Shown piece after piece: positions 56,301-63,715 of a DNA stretch of 64,000 nt (position 1 is its first letter; the number at the start of each line of letters is the position of its first letter). Location of the stretch: assembly GCF_029931775.1 (NCBI RefSeq), contig NC_079321.1, positions 17,256,501 to 17,320,500 on the forward strand. Reading direction: 5' to 3'. The position numbers and the translations under genes are program-made. Under the pieces are notes generated by a model, which saw nothing but the letters and a program-made list of their open reading frames with translations, did not search any database and had not been told where the DNA came from. The stretch is from Euleptes europaea (taxonomy: Eukaryota; Chordata; Lepidosauria; Squamata; Sphaerodactylidae).

Positions 56301-59300
56301 ACATCTGGTCAGTGAGAAGTCCTTGTTAAGACCTGGCTAGGTATTAAAAGTCTTGATGAATTCTAATTCAGCAGTTTCCCATTGGATTCTCTCATTGAAG
56401 CTCTTTTATAGGAGAATACGGGAGATTTTAGAAGAGCAACAGAATGTTCTGGAAGATTAAAATGTTAATCCATGGTTTCAGAGTGCTGCAATTTTTAATG
56501 TCACGTTTCCTTTCCTTTTTTTGCATGAGTTTTGGTGAACGTGCTTTTTTCCTGACTGCCTTCTATGCTTCTTCATTCGGTGTACCTCAGGGCCCATTTC
56601 TAGCAAGTCAGTCTGGCTAATCGCTCTACTTTCAGTGAGGGTCTGATGTAAGGAGTAGGAGAAATGTCTGCTAGGAGTGTTGAGAGACGAGGGGAAAAGG
56701 GAGAGAAAAAGAGAATGTGGAAAGCAATGCTACCTGAGAGAAGGGGCTCAAAGTAGATTGGGATGCCTGAGCACTCATGCATTCTCTACAGATTTTTTGT
56801 TTTTGTCCATGTCTGTGGAGAGAGATGGAGAATGCAAGAGCGAGAAACATTAATGTGCAAGTAAAATAACTGAGAAACAGCTGGTACACATAGTACTGAA
56901 AATGGAGGGTGAGACTCACACAAACACATAGTACACATTTTTGAATGACTTTATGAGCCTGTGGGGTATTACTGGATTGGCCTGTTTGTAGGATAATTGG
57001 ACTAATGTCTGGACCACATATGTGGAAGACTGTCTGACCTACTTGGGGGGAGGGTTGGTAGCAGGGGAAATGGTAGAACCAGATATAATATTAGCAGGAA
57101 TAGCGGTCTCACTACGAATGATTACTCAGTCACAATTTAAAGCTTTTCAGGTATAATTTGTGAGAACCTCCTTAGTTTTGTTATTACTAATATTCTGGTT
57201 GAGTCAAAGATCCAGAACGTTTGAATATTCATTGCAAGGTCTGCTTTGGGAATGCTATCCTCTTAGAATTAGAACGAATGGTAGGAGGGGCTGTGGCTCA
57301 GTGACAGAGCACACTTTTGCTTATGGGAGATTACAGGTTCGATCCCTGGTATTCCCACCTAAAGGCTCTCAGATGTTAGGAAAGCCCTTTCTTTGTCTGA
57401 CCAGGCTGAAGTTTGTAAATAGGTCCCAGTTCCTTATTTTCAGTTCATAGTTGCTTATTCGCCATTCAAACAATAAGTAGTATTTCAAAAGCTCTGCACC
57501 CCCAAATTGTACATTCCCACCCACAGGGGGCCCTGCCGCACAAGGGGACCTATGCTGTTTTGCCTTCCAAAGCTTGGTGTTAGTGCTCCAAAACAAAGCG
57601 CCCAGACGAGAAATAAAGATTAAGGAACTCTGCACCCATGGAGAGCTTCCTCTATAGAGTATTTAAGTCATGGACCAATGGTTTGACTTGCTTTAAATCA
57701 GCTTTACACTCTCATACATGTATTAATGATTATGGATTTTGCAGTGTAAGCATGAAAACTGTAAAGCAAAACACTAGTGCGAGAGAACTTGCTATGCTTT
57801 TGTCATTCAGATTGCTACTTATAATATTTTAGGGCAATAATGAAATGTTGGGGCTGTTCCCCCCGCCCCCCCGCCCCCCCCCCAGCTGCAGGAAATGCAT
57901 TTTGCCAGGCAGCCAAGCTCCACATGCAGCTGCAGAGTAAACACGATTCGGCGACCTGTTTTGTGGATGCAGGAAATGCTTACAAAAAGGCAGATCCACA
58001 AGGTGAGAGGCATTGCTGTTTATTGTTTTTAGGCAAGGCACTTGGGTGAGTATCTTTCTGCATGCCTTAAATCTACTATATGAGCTGAAGACTCCTGTAA
58101 TGCTGTTATCTACAATCAGAGTCTCAGAATTAGAATCTTATTTTTCCCTTGCAAATATTACTGTTTCCTGCCTATTTATGCCATTCTTATTTCTTTTTTT
58201 ATTATTTAAAACATTTATTAGCCGCTTTTCTTCCTTATAGTTAGATTTGAGTCCAGTAGCACCTTTGAGATGAACAAGATTTTCAGGTTATAAACTTTCA
58301 AGAGTCAGAGCTCCCTTTGACAGAGCTTTGACTCTGGAAAGCTTATACTCTGATGTCTTGTTGCTCTAAGGTGCTGCTGGACTCAAATCTAAAAAACTGT
58401 TCTGCTGCAGACCAACTTGCCTACCATCTGAAACTTTCTTCCTTAAGGAGCTCAAGTAGGGTTGCCAATCTCCATTTGGCACCTGGAGATCTCCCGCTGT
58501 TACAGTCGATCTCCAGATGACCAAGATCAGTTCCCCTGGAAAAAATGGCTGCCTTGGAGGGTGGACTCTATAGCATTATACCCTGCTGAGATCCCTCTCC
58601 TCCTCCAACCCCGCCCTCCCCAGGCTCCACCCCCCAAATCTCCAGGTATTTCCCAACTTAAATGGCAACCCTAAACTCAAGGAGGTTTACAAACATAGAT
58701 AAAACACATAGGATAAAATACATTAGAAATGTAAAAACGACATTTAAAATTTATTCATGTGCAAATTTACTTTCGCTAAAGTGTAAGTTCTCTGGTCTGG
58801 TAAGTTCTCTGGCGATTCTGATTCTTACCAGCTGTCCTTCTCCCAATGCTCTTCTTCCAGTCACTTTAACAACATCATAGTCTTTTAATTGTAACTGTGA
58901 TCATGACATGGCTCGTAATTTCTTTTTCTTTTCTTTAGTGTTCTGTTTTTATTTAAGGAAAAACTAAAAATGAAAAACAACAACAGCAACATCACAGTCA
59001 GAGCTCCCTTTATCAGAGCTTTGACTCTGGAAAGCTTATACTCTGATATCTTGTTGGTGCTCTAAGGTACTGCTGGACTCAAATCAGCTTTCATTTACAA
59101 AGCTCGATTCCTCCCCACAATTTTCTCGAATTTATTTAAGAAGTTGTCTATGTTCTTGTTTTTTCTCAGTGCTTAACAAATTTGTGGGTTCCAGCTTTTT
59201 AAAAAAATCTAAATTTATTTGGCAGGATTTTAAAGAGTTTTTTTTAAAAAAAAGATATTTATAGCCTGTCTTTCTCCCCAGTGGGGATCCAACGTGGCTC

Positions 59301-61701
59301 TCCCACTCCCCTCCTGTGAGGGCGGTTAAGCAGGTTAAATAGAGTCAGAAAATGACAGGCCTGAGGTCACCTAGCAAGCTTCTGTCACTGAGTGCGGATT
59401 TGAACTTGGTTCTCCTAGATACTGGTCCATCACTCGAATCACTATACTGCACTGGGTCTGGTTTTATGTATTGCTAGAACTTTATTAGCAATCATATCTA
59501 GTCTTTGGATGTGTGATAACTATAGCCTTGAGTGAAACCAGATGTAAGACTTGTTCAGCTAGTACAAACAGGAATGGTAGACAATGTGTTATTAGTAGTA
59601 TTGTATTATTTTTTGCCCTGACCTGGATGGCCCAGGCTAGCCTGATCTCGTCAGATCTCAGAAGCTAAGCAGGGTCAGCCCTGGTTAGTATTTGGATGGG
59701 AGACCACCAAGGAATACCAGGGTTGCTGTGCAGAGGAAGGCACTGGCAAACCACCTCTGTTAGTCTCTTGCCATGAAAACCCCAAAAAGGGGTCGCCATA
59801 AGTCGGCTGCGACTTGACGGCACTTTACACACACACACAGAACTTTATACTAATTTGTTGCTACTGAATTTGTTATACTTTTATTGTTCTGGTGGAGACT
59901 GACAGTTCTACCCTAAGAACACTTTCCTGGGGGTAATCCCCACTGAATAGACTCGAGTAGGATTCCGAGTAGACCTGCTTAGAATTGCTCTCTGAGCCTA
60001 ATAACGGATGTGTAGTGTGCAGCTTCATGTACAGAAAATCAATTTGTACATAAAAGTCAGTATTTTCTGTTTTTGTTAGAGCATCATTGGGATCGATTAA
60101 ATCTGGCCTGCGTTGGCAGGTTGCACCTTGTGGCAAGTTTTTGGAGCAAACGTGAGGCTTGTGCATGATATCTACCTACCTGTCGTCTTTTCATCTTGCT
60201 CTTTCTCCAAGGATCTCAAGACAGTTGTACCTGTTCCTGCCTTTCTCCATTTTTGCCTCACAACAATTAACCCTGTGAGGAAGATTAGGCTGAGAGATAG
60301 TGACTGGCAACAGTTGCCTGATTAGCTCTGTGACTGTATGAGGATTAGATCTTGGGTCATCCTGGTTCTGGTTTGATACTAAACCACACTGGTCCTACCA
60401 GCATGTGTTGAAGCTGATGCTGCAGGAGTAGGATCTACTCACAGGGCCTGTCTATCCCTTATTCCAAATCGATGGATCATGGGATCAGGGCCCACTTGTG
60501 GATATTTTCATGTGCTGACATGCAGAATGTTCTGTGTGTGGGGAAGAGGATGCATGAACCTGTGTCTTCTCCTACGCTGTGTCTAATGTATACCTTCCAC
60601 ACCAGGGTTGTGTGTCAGCAAGCCGTGTGCCTCTACAGACGCATGCACTGCAAATGTGGAACTGCTGCATGTGTCCCTGCTCGCTTTGGTTGAAACGGCA
60701 GCTCTGTGTGCACGTTGCTTTGTGTGTACTAAGCCGTTCCCTCCAGTAATGTATATGGAGAAGCTTTTGCAAATGGGAGAGTTCCTTTCACTCATTTGTT
60801 TGCTGTATTTATGAAAGATTGTCACTCAGCCATAACAGCTCACAGGGTGGTTTACAATTAAACCAGTCTTCAGTTAAAACGATGTAAATGTTTCCTCCAT
60901 GTGTATGTCACAGCATGCACTGGATAGGGGAAATGGTATTTTCTGTGCATTTGTGTTGAGGGGCTTAAGAGGTTTTTGTCTTGCATTAGGGGAAATGGTA
61001 TTTTGTGTGCATTTGTTAGGGTTACCAGGTCCCTCTTCGCCACCGGCGGGAGGTTTTTGGGGTGGAGTCTGAGGAGGGTGGAGGGGAGGGACTTCAGTGC
61101 CATAGAGTCCAGTTGCTAAAGCTGCCATTTTCTCCAACTGAACAGATCTCTGTAGGCTGGAGATCAGTTGTAATAGCAGGACATCTCCAGCTAGTACCTG
61201 GAGGTCGGCAACCCTAGCATTTGTCTTGAGGGGCCTAAGAGGTTTTTGTCTTGCGTTAGAGTTCAGTGGCCGTGAAGCTGGCTATGGAATCTGGAATTGG
61301 GTGATACACAATAAGAAACTCAGTTCCTTTAACTAGAGATAAAGAATTCAAAGGGGGAAAAATAACCACATTTGCATGACTGAGCTGATTTTCTTCATTA
61401 TTTCCTCTCCCAAATGCATACGGTTCAGAGGCTATCAACTGCTTAAATGCTGCCATCGATATTTACACAGACATGGTAAGAAACCCTCAGTGCAAAGGTC
61501 GGGATCCTGGCCTGCGGCCTTGCCTGATGGGTGTTAACTGTTTGATGACATTGCCTTTGTACTCAAATGTTTGCTCTGCACTGAGAAGAGGGGAATGCTC
61601 ATATCCAGTTCTTCTCTTCCTAGGGCCGATTCACTATTGCTGCCAAGCATCACATCACCATAGCAGAGGTCTACGAGTCCGAGCTGGTAGATATTGAAAA
61701 G
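49978..61701 (+). CDS. NAPB: NAPB (beta-SNAP), first five coding exons; gene continues beyond window
   Basis: Five exons join in phase to 143 codons matching the N-terminal half of SNAP proteins: [82 protein letters not shown] and [15 protein letters not shown]. The family forms a curved sheet of TPR-like helices that binds SNARE bundles and recruits the NSF ATPase to take them apart after membrane fusion. I choose the beta paralogue over alpha because of [14 protein letters not shown] and LNAAIDIY (alpha has KVKNSQSFFSGLFG and MRAIEIY as I recall). The start ATG is in a GCCGCCATGG context. The N-terminus ([12 protein letters not shown]) is three residues longer than human. The following exon (AIAHYEQSADYYKGEE in human) is not found before the window ends. 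Confidence 0.96.
50337..51200 (-). repeat. Compound repeat units in NAPB intron 1 (two tandem copies)
   Basis: Units start at the Bov-B tail phrase AAGTGCCGTCAAGTCGCCTC at 50370, 50797 and 51218 (periods 427 and 421). Each carries the same 320-bp segment as the copy at 47425 and a GT/GATA/CA microsatellite. The two intronic copies are very close to each other. Confidence 0.85.
51201..51575 (-). mobile_element. Bov-B LINE 3' pieces, antisense
   Basis: 51218-51428 runs from the tail into GGCCATGGCTTCCTTTGTTG and CTTGTTGGGTCTTCCGCTTT. At 51430 a second Bov-B tail starts after a TG run (GTGCCGTCAAGTCGCTTCCC) and runs to 51575, where a hairpin element interrupts it. Confidence 0.85.
51576..51796 (-). 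mobile_element. Hairpin element inserted in Bov-B
   Basis: Long end at the left (CACAGTGGGTAGCCGTGTTA), short end at the right (GGACTCTTGCTCTTTT), i.e. reversed relative to the other copies. Arms meet at CTTCTTCAGATCTGAAGAAG. The Bov-B target phrase TTTAT-GAGT is repeated on both sides with mismatches. Confidence 0.85.
51797..51892 (-). mobile_element. Bov-B LINE, continuation
   Basis: TTGAGTCAGTCCATCTCTTG, TTCCGCTTTTCCTGCTGCCC, TTTTCCAATGACTCTTGTC continue the piece that stops at 51575. Confidence 0.88.
51893..52107 (-). mobile_element. 5S-rRNA-derived SINE inserted in Bov-B, antisense
   Basis: TCAAGTCGCAGCCGACATAT, GTTTTCATGGCAAGAGACTA, GGTGGTCTCCCATCCGAATA, CTAACCAGGGCTGACCCTGC and CTTCTGAGATAAGGCTAGCC are the antisense of the copy at 59622. 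Bov-B sequence resumes at 52108. Confidence 0.92.
52108..52240 (-). mobile_element. Bov-B LINE, continuation
   Basis: ACCAAAATACGTTAGCCTCA, GATTTGATCTAGAACCCACT, ATCCGTAACACTCTCCTCCC match the Bov-B segment at 48085-48210. Confidence 0.9.
52241..52673 (+). other. NAPB intron 1, nothing firm
   Basis: AAGACCTTAAAGACCAGCAA, then CTTAGTCTTTAAAGAGACCT, may be a decayed hairpin element at 52335-52430. Otherwise nothing recognised. Confidence 0.4.
52674..52888 (+). mobile_element. tRNA-derived SINE (GGCTCAGTGGTAGAGC family), near full-length
   Basis: GGGCTGTGGCTCAGTGGTAG (A box), GGTCCAATCCCCGGCATC (B box), CAAGTAGGTGATGTGAAGG, ACTTTGATGGACCAAGGGTC and TATAAGGCAGCTTTATGTGT; best sense copy in the window. 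Confidence 0.93.
52889..53847 (+). other. NAPB intron 1, nothing recognised
   Basis: C run at 53312-53321 next to an A run; no element recognised. Confidence 0.45.
53848..54142 (-). mobile_element. tRNA-derived SINE (GTGGTTAAGAG family), long form, antisense
   Basis: AGAAGAAGAGTTGGTTTTTA, CAAACCGGTTTACAATCACC, AAGGTCACCCAGCTGGCTTC, GTTCTCCAGATCAGAGTCCA, ACTCTTAACCACTACACCAC. Confidence 0.92.
54361..54446. repeat. Small palindromic repeat (AGAGTTAC...TAAGCCCAT)
   Basis: ATGCAGAGTTACATCGGTCT and AGACTGGAGTAACTCTGCAT face each other around AAGCCCATGGATTTAAATGG, giving an 85-bp fold-back. Fragments lie at 6695, 36757, 45822 and perhaps 59925. Confidence 0.8.
54447..54817 (+). other. NAPB intron 1 end, nothing recognised
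   Basis: No element. An open frame upstream of exon 2 reads into the exon but has no homology before the acceptor. Confidence 0.5.
54818..54897 (+). CDS. NAPB: NAPB exon 2
   Basis: An 80-bp exon (acceptor TTTCTAG, donor GTATGT) encoding [20 protein letters not shown] and KIAKNWS, the first TPR-like helical pair. Confidence 0.96.
54898..55605 (+). other. NAPB intron 2, mostly unrecognised
   Basis: 54950-55035 (TATCCTGTTCCCCCCCAGTG, AAAGCAGCTTACAATAC) resembles the start of the antisense MIR-like SINE seen at 59255; the rest is not recognised. Confidence 0.4.
55606..56470. mobile_element. Old hairpin-related element interrupted by a SINE
   Basis: 55606-55700 (CAGGAGTCCACTGGCACTTT, AAAGACTAACACATTTTATT, TTTCATGAGTCAGAGCTCAT) looks like one arm of the hairpin family. 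After the SINE at 55707-56002, AAACTGATGTACTGATATTA and GATGAATTCTAATTCAGCAG may be its interior; the latter phrase also occurs at 45943. The right arm is not seen. Confidence 0.4.
55707..56002 (+). mobile_element. tRNA-derived SINE (GTGGTGTAGTGGTTAAGAG family), long form
   Basis: GAGCCAGCGTGATGTAGTGG, GGTTTGATTCCCCACTCC, CCAGCTGGGTGATCTTGG, GGGTGTCTGTTGTGGGGA and a TATAAAAACCAACTCTTCTT end; complete sense copy. Confidence 0.93.
56471..57284 (+). other. NAPB intron 2, nothing recognised
   Basis: Short open frames on the reverse strand show no family. No repeat recognised. Confidence 0.45.
57285..57420 (+). mobile_element. tRNA-derived SINE (GGCTCAGTGGTAGAGC family), partial
   Basis: GGGGCTGTGGCTCAGTGACA (A box) and ACAGGTTCGATCCCTGGTAT (B box) are clear; the body after CACCTAAAGG is diverged. 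Confidence 0.72.
57421..57885 (+). other. NAPB intron 2 end, with C-rich acceptor tract
   Basis: Nothing recognised except the C-rich run at 57860-57883 that forms the acceptor tract of exon 3. Confidence 0.55.
57886..58002 (+). CDS. NAPB: NAPB exon 3
   Basis: A 117-bp exon encoding [39 protein letters not shown] and one base of Glu. The donor is GTGAGA. The acceptor is unusual in having a tract of almost pure C (57860-57883) before the CAG. Confidence 0.96.
58238..58434 (+). mobile_element. Hairpin-forming element (GAGTCCAGTAGCACCTT family) with 11-bp target duplication
   Basis: Arms TTTGAGTCCAGTAGCACCTT and AAGGTGCTGCTGGACTCAAA; right end extended by GCTGCAGACCAACTTGCCTA. TTTCTTCCTTA is duplicated at 58227-58237 and 58435-58445. 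Confidence 0.8.
58457..58673 (+). mobile_element. hAT-like MITE (TAGGGTTGCCAACCTCC family)
   Basis: Ends TAGGGTTGCCAATCTCC and ATGGCAACCCTA. Flanking octamers AGCTCAAG (58449-58456) and AACTCAAG (58674-58681) fit an 8-bp target duplication with one change. Confidence 0.88.
58997..59086 (+). mobile_element. Right half of a hairpin-family element
   Basis: GTCAGAGCTCCCTTTATCAG, CTTTGACTCTGGAAAGCTTA and GGTACTGCTGGACTCAAATC match the right half of the copy at 58238; the left half is missing. Confidence 0.7.
59255..59465 (-). mobile_element. MIR-like tRNA-derived SINE, antisense
   Basis: TTATAGCCTGTCTTTCTCCC, CAGTGGGGATCCAACG, CCTGAGGTCACCTAGCAAGC, GGATTTGAACTTGGTTCTCC and CACTATACTGCACTGGGTC are in antisense SINE order. 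Confidence 0.65.
59622..59840 (+). mobile_element. 5S-rRNA-derived SINE, best copy
   Basis: CCTGATCTCGTCAGATCTCA, GAAGCTAAGCAGGGTCAG, CCTGGTTAGTATTTGGATGG, GAGACCACCAAGGAATACCA and GGGTTGCTGT follow the 3' two-thirds of 5S rRNA almost base by base. The tail GGGGTCGCCATAAGTCGGCT, GACTTGACGGCACTTTACAC ends in an AC run. Fits the 5S-Sauria SINE type. Confidence 0.95.
60185..60400 (-). mobile_element. Probable MIR-like SINE, old
   Basis: TGCCTCACAACAATTAACCC, TGTGAGGAAGATTAGGCTGA, GAGATAGTGACTGGCAACAG and GATACTAAACCACACTGG keep the antisense order, but the B-box region is worn. Confidence 0.5.
60401..60925 (+). other. NAPB intron 3, nothing recognised
   Basis: TG-rich words but no clear microsatellite. 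Short frames on both strands look like chance. Confidence 0.45.
60926..61258 (+). repeat. 62-bp tandem duplication, second unit split by a MITE
   Basis: Unit 1 (60926-60987) starts AGGGGAAATGGTATTTTCTG and ends GGTTTTTGTCTTGCATT. Unit 2 starts at 60988 and continues after the inserted MITE (61017-61216) as TTGAGGGGCCTAAGAGGTTT, ending at about 61258. Confidence 0.85.
61017..61216 (-). mobile_element. hAT-like MITE (TAGGGTTGCCAACCTCC family), antisense, perfect 8-bp target duplication
   Basis: Ends TAGGGTTACCAGGTCCC and GGTCGGCAACCCTA; GCATTTGT is duplicated exactly at 61009-61016 and 61217-61224. Confidence 0.93.
61429..61475 (+). CDS. NAPB: NAPB exon 4
   Basis: A 47-bp exon (acceptor GGTTCAG, donor GTAAGA) encoding [16 protein letters not shown]. 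It is too short for a separate open frame; found by homology and phase. Confidence 0.95.
61624..61701 (+). CDS. NAPB: NAPB exon 5
   Basis: A 78-bp phase-0 exon (acceptor CTTCCTAG, donor GTAAGC) encoding [20 protein letters not shown] and LVDIEK. Last NAPB exon visible. Confidence 0.96.
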
Positions 61702-62334
61702 GTAAGCGAATTTAGTGATTGGAGACCTTTCATGTATGCGTCAATACAGTGGGTTAAAATGTTTTATAAAAGATTCCAAGCACCAGTGACAAAGAAAGGT
61801 CTCTGTTGCTCTGGTGTCTGTTTATTCTTCCCTTTGCCTTACGACTTTGCAAACAGACAAACAAACAAAACCCAAGCAGCTCTGGGATTGTGAGAGCTGG
61901 TTGAGTGATTATGCCATCATTTTTGGTGCATGATCCATAAAGAATCATAATCTCAAACAGCAAGTAGCGCTTGGGGTAGGGCTTTAATTTGACAGCCGTT
62001 CTTTAATTGCCCATTAAAAGTGCTGGAGCCATTTTCTGTCAATTCATTCCGTTCGAGTCAGAGTTACTGCGTCTTCATTATAATGTTCTCTGCAAGCTTG
62101 CCTTGCCTTCTTGCCATAATTTATTTATTTTTTGGGTAGCTGAATTAGTCACTTTTTCCCTGAAAATTACATCGTCATCTATGGGGAAGTTCAAAAGAAC
62201 CCTTTGGCACAGACTGCACATTCTGGAGGGGGGTGGGATGTCTTCACTGTTTATTCACTTAATTTACAAAATGTATAGTTCACCAACTGTACTGAAGGCA
62301 CAATCACCAATGATTCCTGTGAGAAGGAAAAAAT
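61702..62334 (+). other. NAPB intron 5, nothing recognised
   Basis: Unremarkable intron; 62180-62330 may be the upstream part of the LINE fragment that follows. Confidence 0.45.
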
Positions 62335-62580
62335 GGGAGGAGCCTAAAGAGGCCAGGGTGGTTCCATAAACAGCTTTTGAAAGATTTGAGAAATAAAAAA
62401 GACTCATTTAGGAAGTGGAAGGAGAGGGCCTTATAACCAAGGATGAATGTAAACAAATATCCAGTGCTTGTAGGGAGAGTGTTAGGAAAGCTAAAGCTCA
62501 GTATGAGCTTAAGCTAGCGAGAGATGCTAAACACAACAAAAAAGGGTTATTTTCATATGTTTAGAGTAAGAATACAGGAT
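62335..62580 (+). mobile_element. CR1-like LINE ORF2 fragment
   Basis: Conceptual pieces WFHKQLLKDLRNKKDSFRKW and, in another frame, CRESVRKAKAQYELKLARDA then KHNKKGLFSY fit the linker between endonuclease and RT in CR1-type LINEs. At least one frameshift (about 62430) and a stop after FSYV are present. Confidence 0.6.
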
Positions 62581-62802
62581 AAAATCAAATTTTTAAAACC
62601 ATTAAAATCACCCCCCAAACAGTAAACACTGTTGCTATCCCTGCAGTTGTGTGTTCTGCACTTTATACTTTTTGAAATGAGGATTCCCATTTTGAATATT
62701 GGGTGTGTTTCACCTTATTAGTCTTATATGTTGTGTTAATCATTATACGATCTGCCCCCCTTGCACTGCTGCACTGTGCTAGTCTTTCTTGCTCCAGATG
62801 TT
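62581..62802 (+). other. NAPB intron 5, nothing recognised
   Basis: AT-rich; no element recognised. Confidence 0.45.
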
Positions 62803-62990
62803 GTAAACCCTTGGCCCATCAAAGTCAGTATTGTCTGCTCAGACCAGCAGCGGCTCTCCGGGGTCTCGGGCAGAGGTCTTTCATATCACCTACTTGCGTA
62901 GTCCCTTTTAACTGGAGATGCTGGGGATTGAACCTGGGACCTTCTGCATGCCAAGCAGATGCTCTACCACTGAGCCACAGCCCCTCCCCA
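62803..62990 (-). mobile_element. tRNA-derived SINE (GGCTCAGTGGTAGAGC family), antisense
   Basis: CCCTTGGCCCATCAAAGTCA, GGGGATTGAACCTGGGACC, CTCTACCACTGAGCCACAGC. It abuts the following 5S-derived SINE. Confidence 0.92.
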
Positions 62991-63203
62991 TCAAGTGCCA
63001 TAAAGTCACAGCTGACATGGTGACCCCATAGGGTTTTCAAGGCAAGAGACTAACAGAGGTGGTTTGCCATTGCCTTCCTCTGCACAGCGACCCGGGGATT
63101 CCTTGGTGGTCTCCCATCCAAGTACTAGCCAGGACCGGCCCTGCTTAGCTTCTGAGATCTGATGAGATTGGGCTAGCCTGGCCTGTCCAGATCGGTGTGA
63201 GAG
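62991..63203 (-). mobile_element. 5S-rRNA-derived SINE, antisense
   Basis: TCAAGTGCCATAAAGTCACA, GGTTTTCAAGGCAAGAGACT, GGTGGTCTCCCATCCAAGTA, CTTAGCTTCTGAGATCTGAT and GAGATTGGGCTAGCCTGG. Confidence 0.92.
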
Positions 63204-63219
63204 TACATTGGTGGTGGAA

Positions 63220-63450
63220 AGTGCTGTCCAGTCACAGCTGACTTATGGTGAACCCGTAGGGTTTCAGAGGCAAGAGACATTCAGAGGTGGTTTGCCATTG
63301 GCTGCCTCCATGTGGGCTGAGAGAGTTCAGAGAGAACTGTGACTGGCCCAAGGTCACCCAGCAGGCTTCATGTGGAGGAATGGGGAATCAAACCTGGTCC
63401 TCCAGATTAGAGTTCACCGCCCTTGACCACTACACCACGCTGGCTCTCAG
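63220..63450 (-). mobile_element. tRNA-derived SINE (GTGGTTAAGAG family) with Bov-B-type tail, antisense
   Basis: Starts with the tail (GCTGTCCAGTCACAGCTGAC, GGCAAGAGACATTCAGAGG), then CCAAGGTCACCCAGCAGGCT, GGGGAATCAAACCTGGTCCT and GACCACTACACCACGCTGGC. Same chimeric form as 3456-3690. Confidence 0.88.
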
Positions 63451-63715
63451 TTTGGCTGTTAGGCATTAACTAATGAGATATTTATTTTAATTTTTAAGAC
63501 CCCAAATGTCAAATAGTCCAGTAGCCCCTCTGTCCTTTCCTCTTATCCTCCCTAGCTATAATTGGAGAGAGCTGTCTTCACAAAGTTCCATCCCCATCCT
63601 GATTGTTAAGGGCAGGGTGGGGGTGCGCCACTTTCTGGAGATAAGCAAGTTCCTGTCTGACTATGGCCGCAGAGATGGGAAATGGCCAACTGGCCAGCAA
63701 GGGACTGATGGGTTC

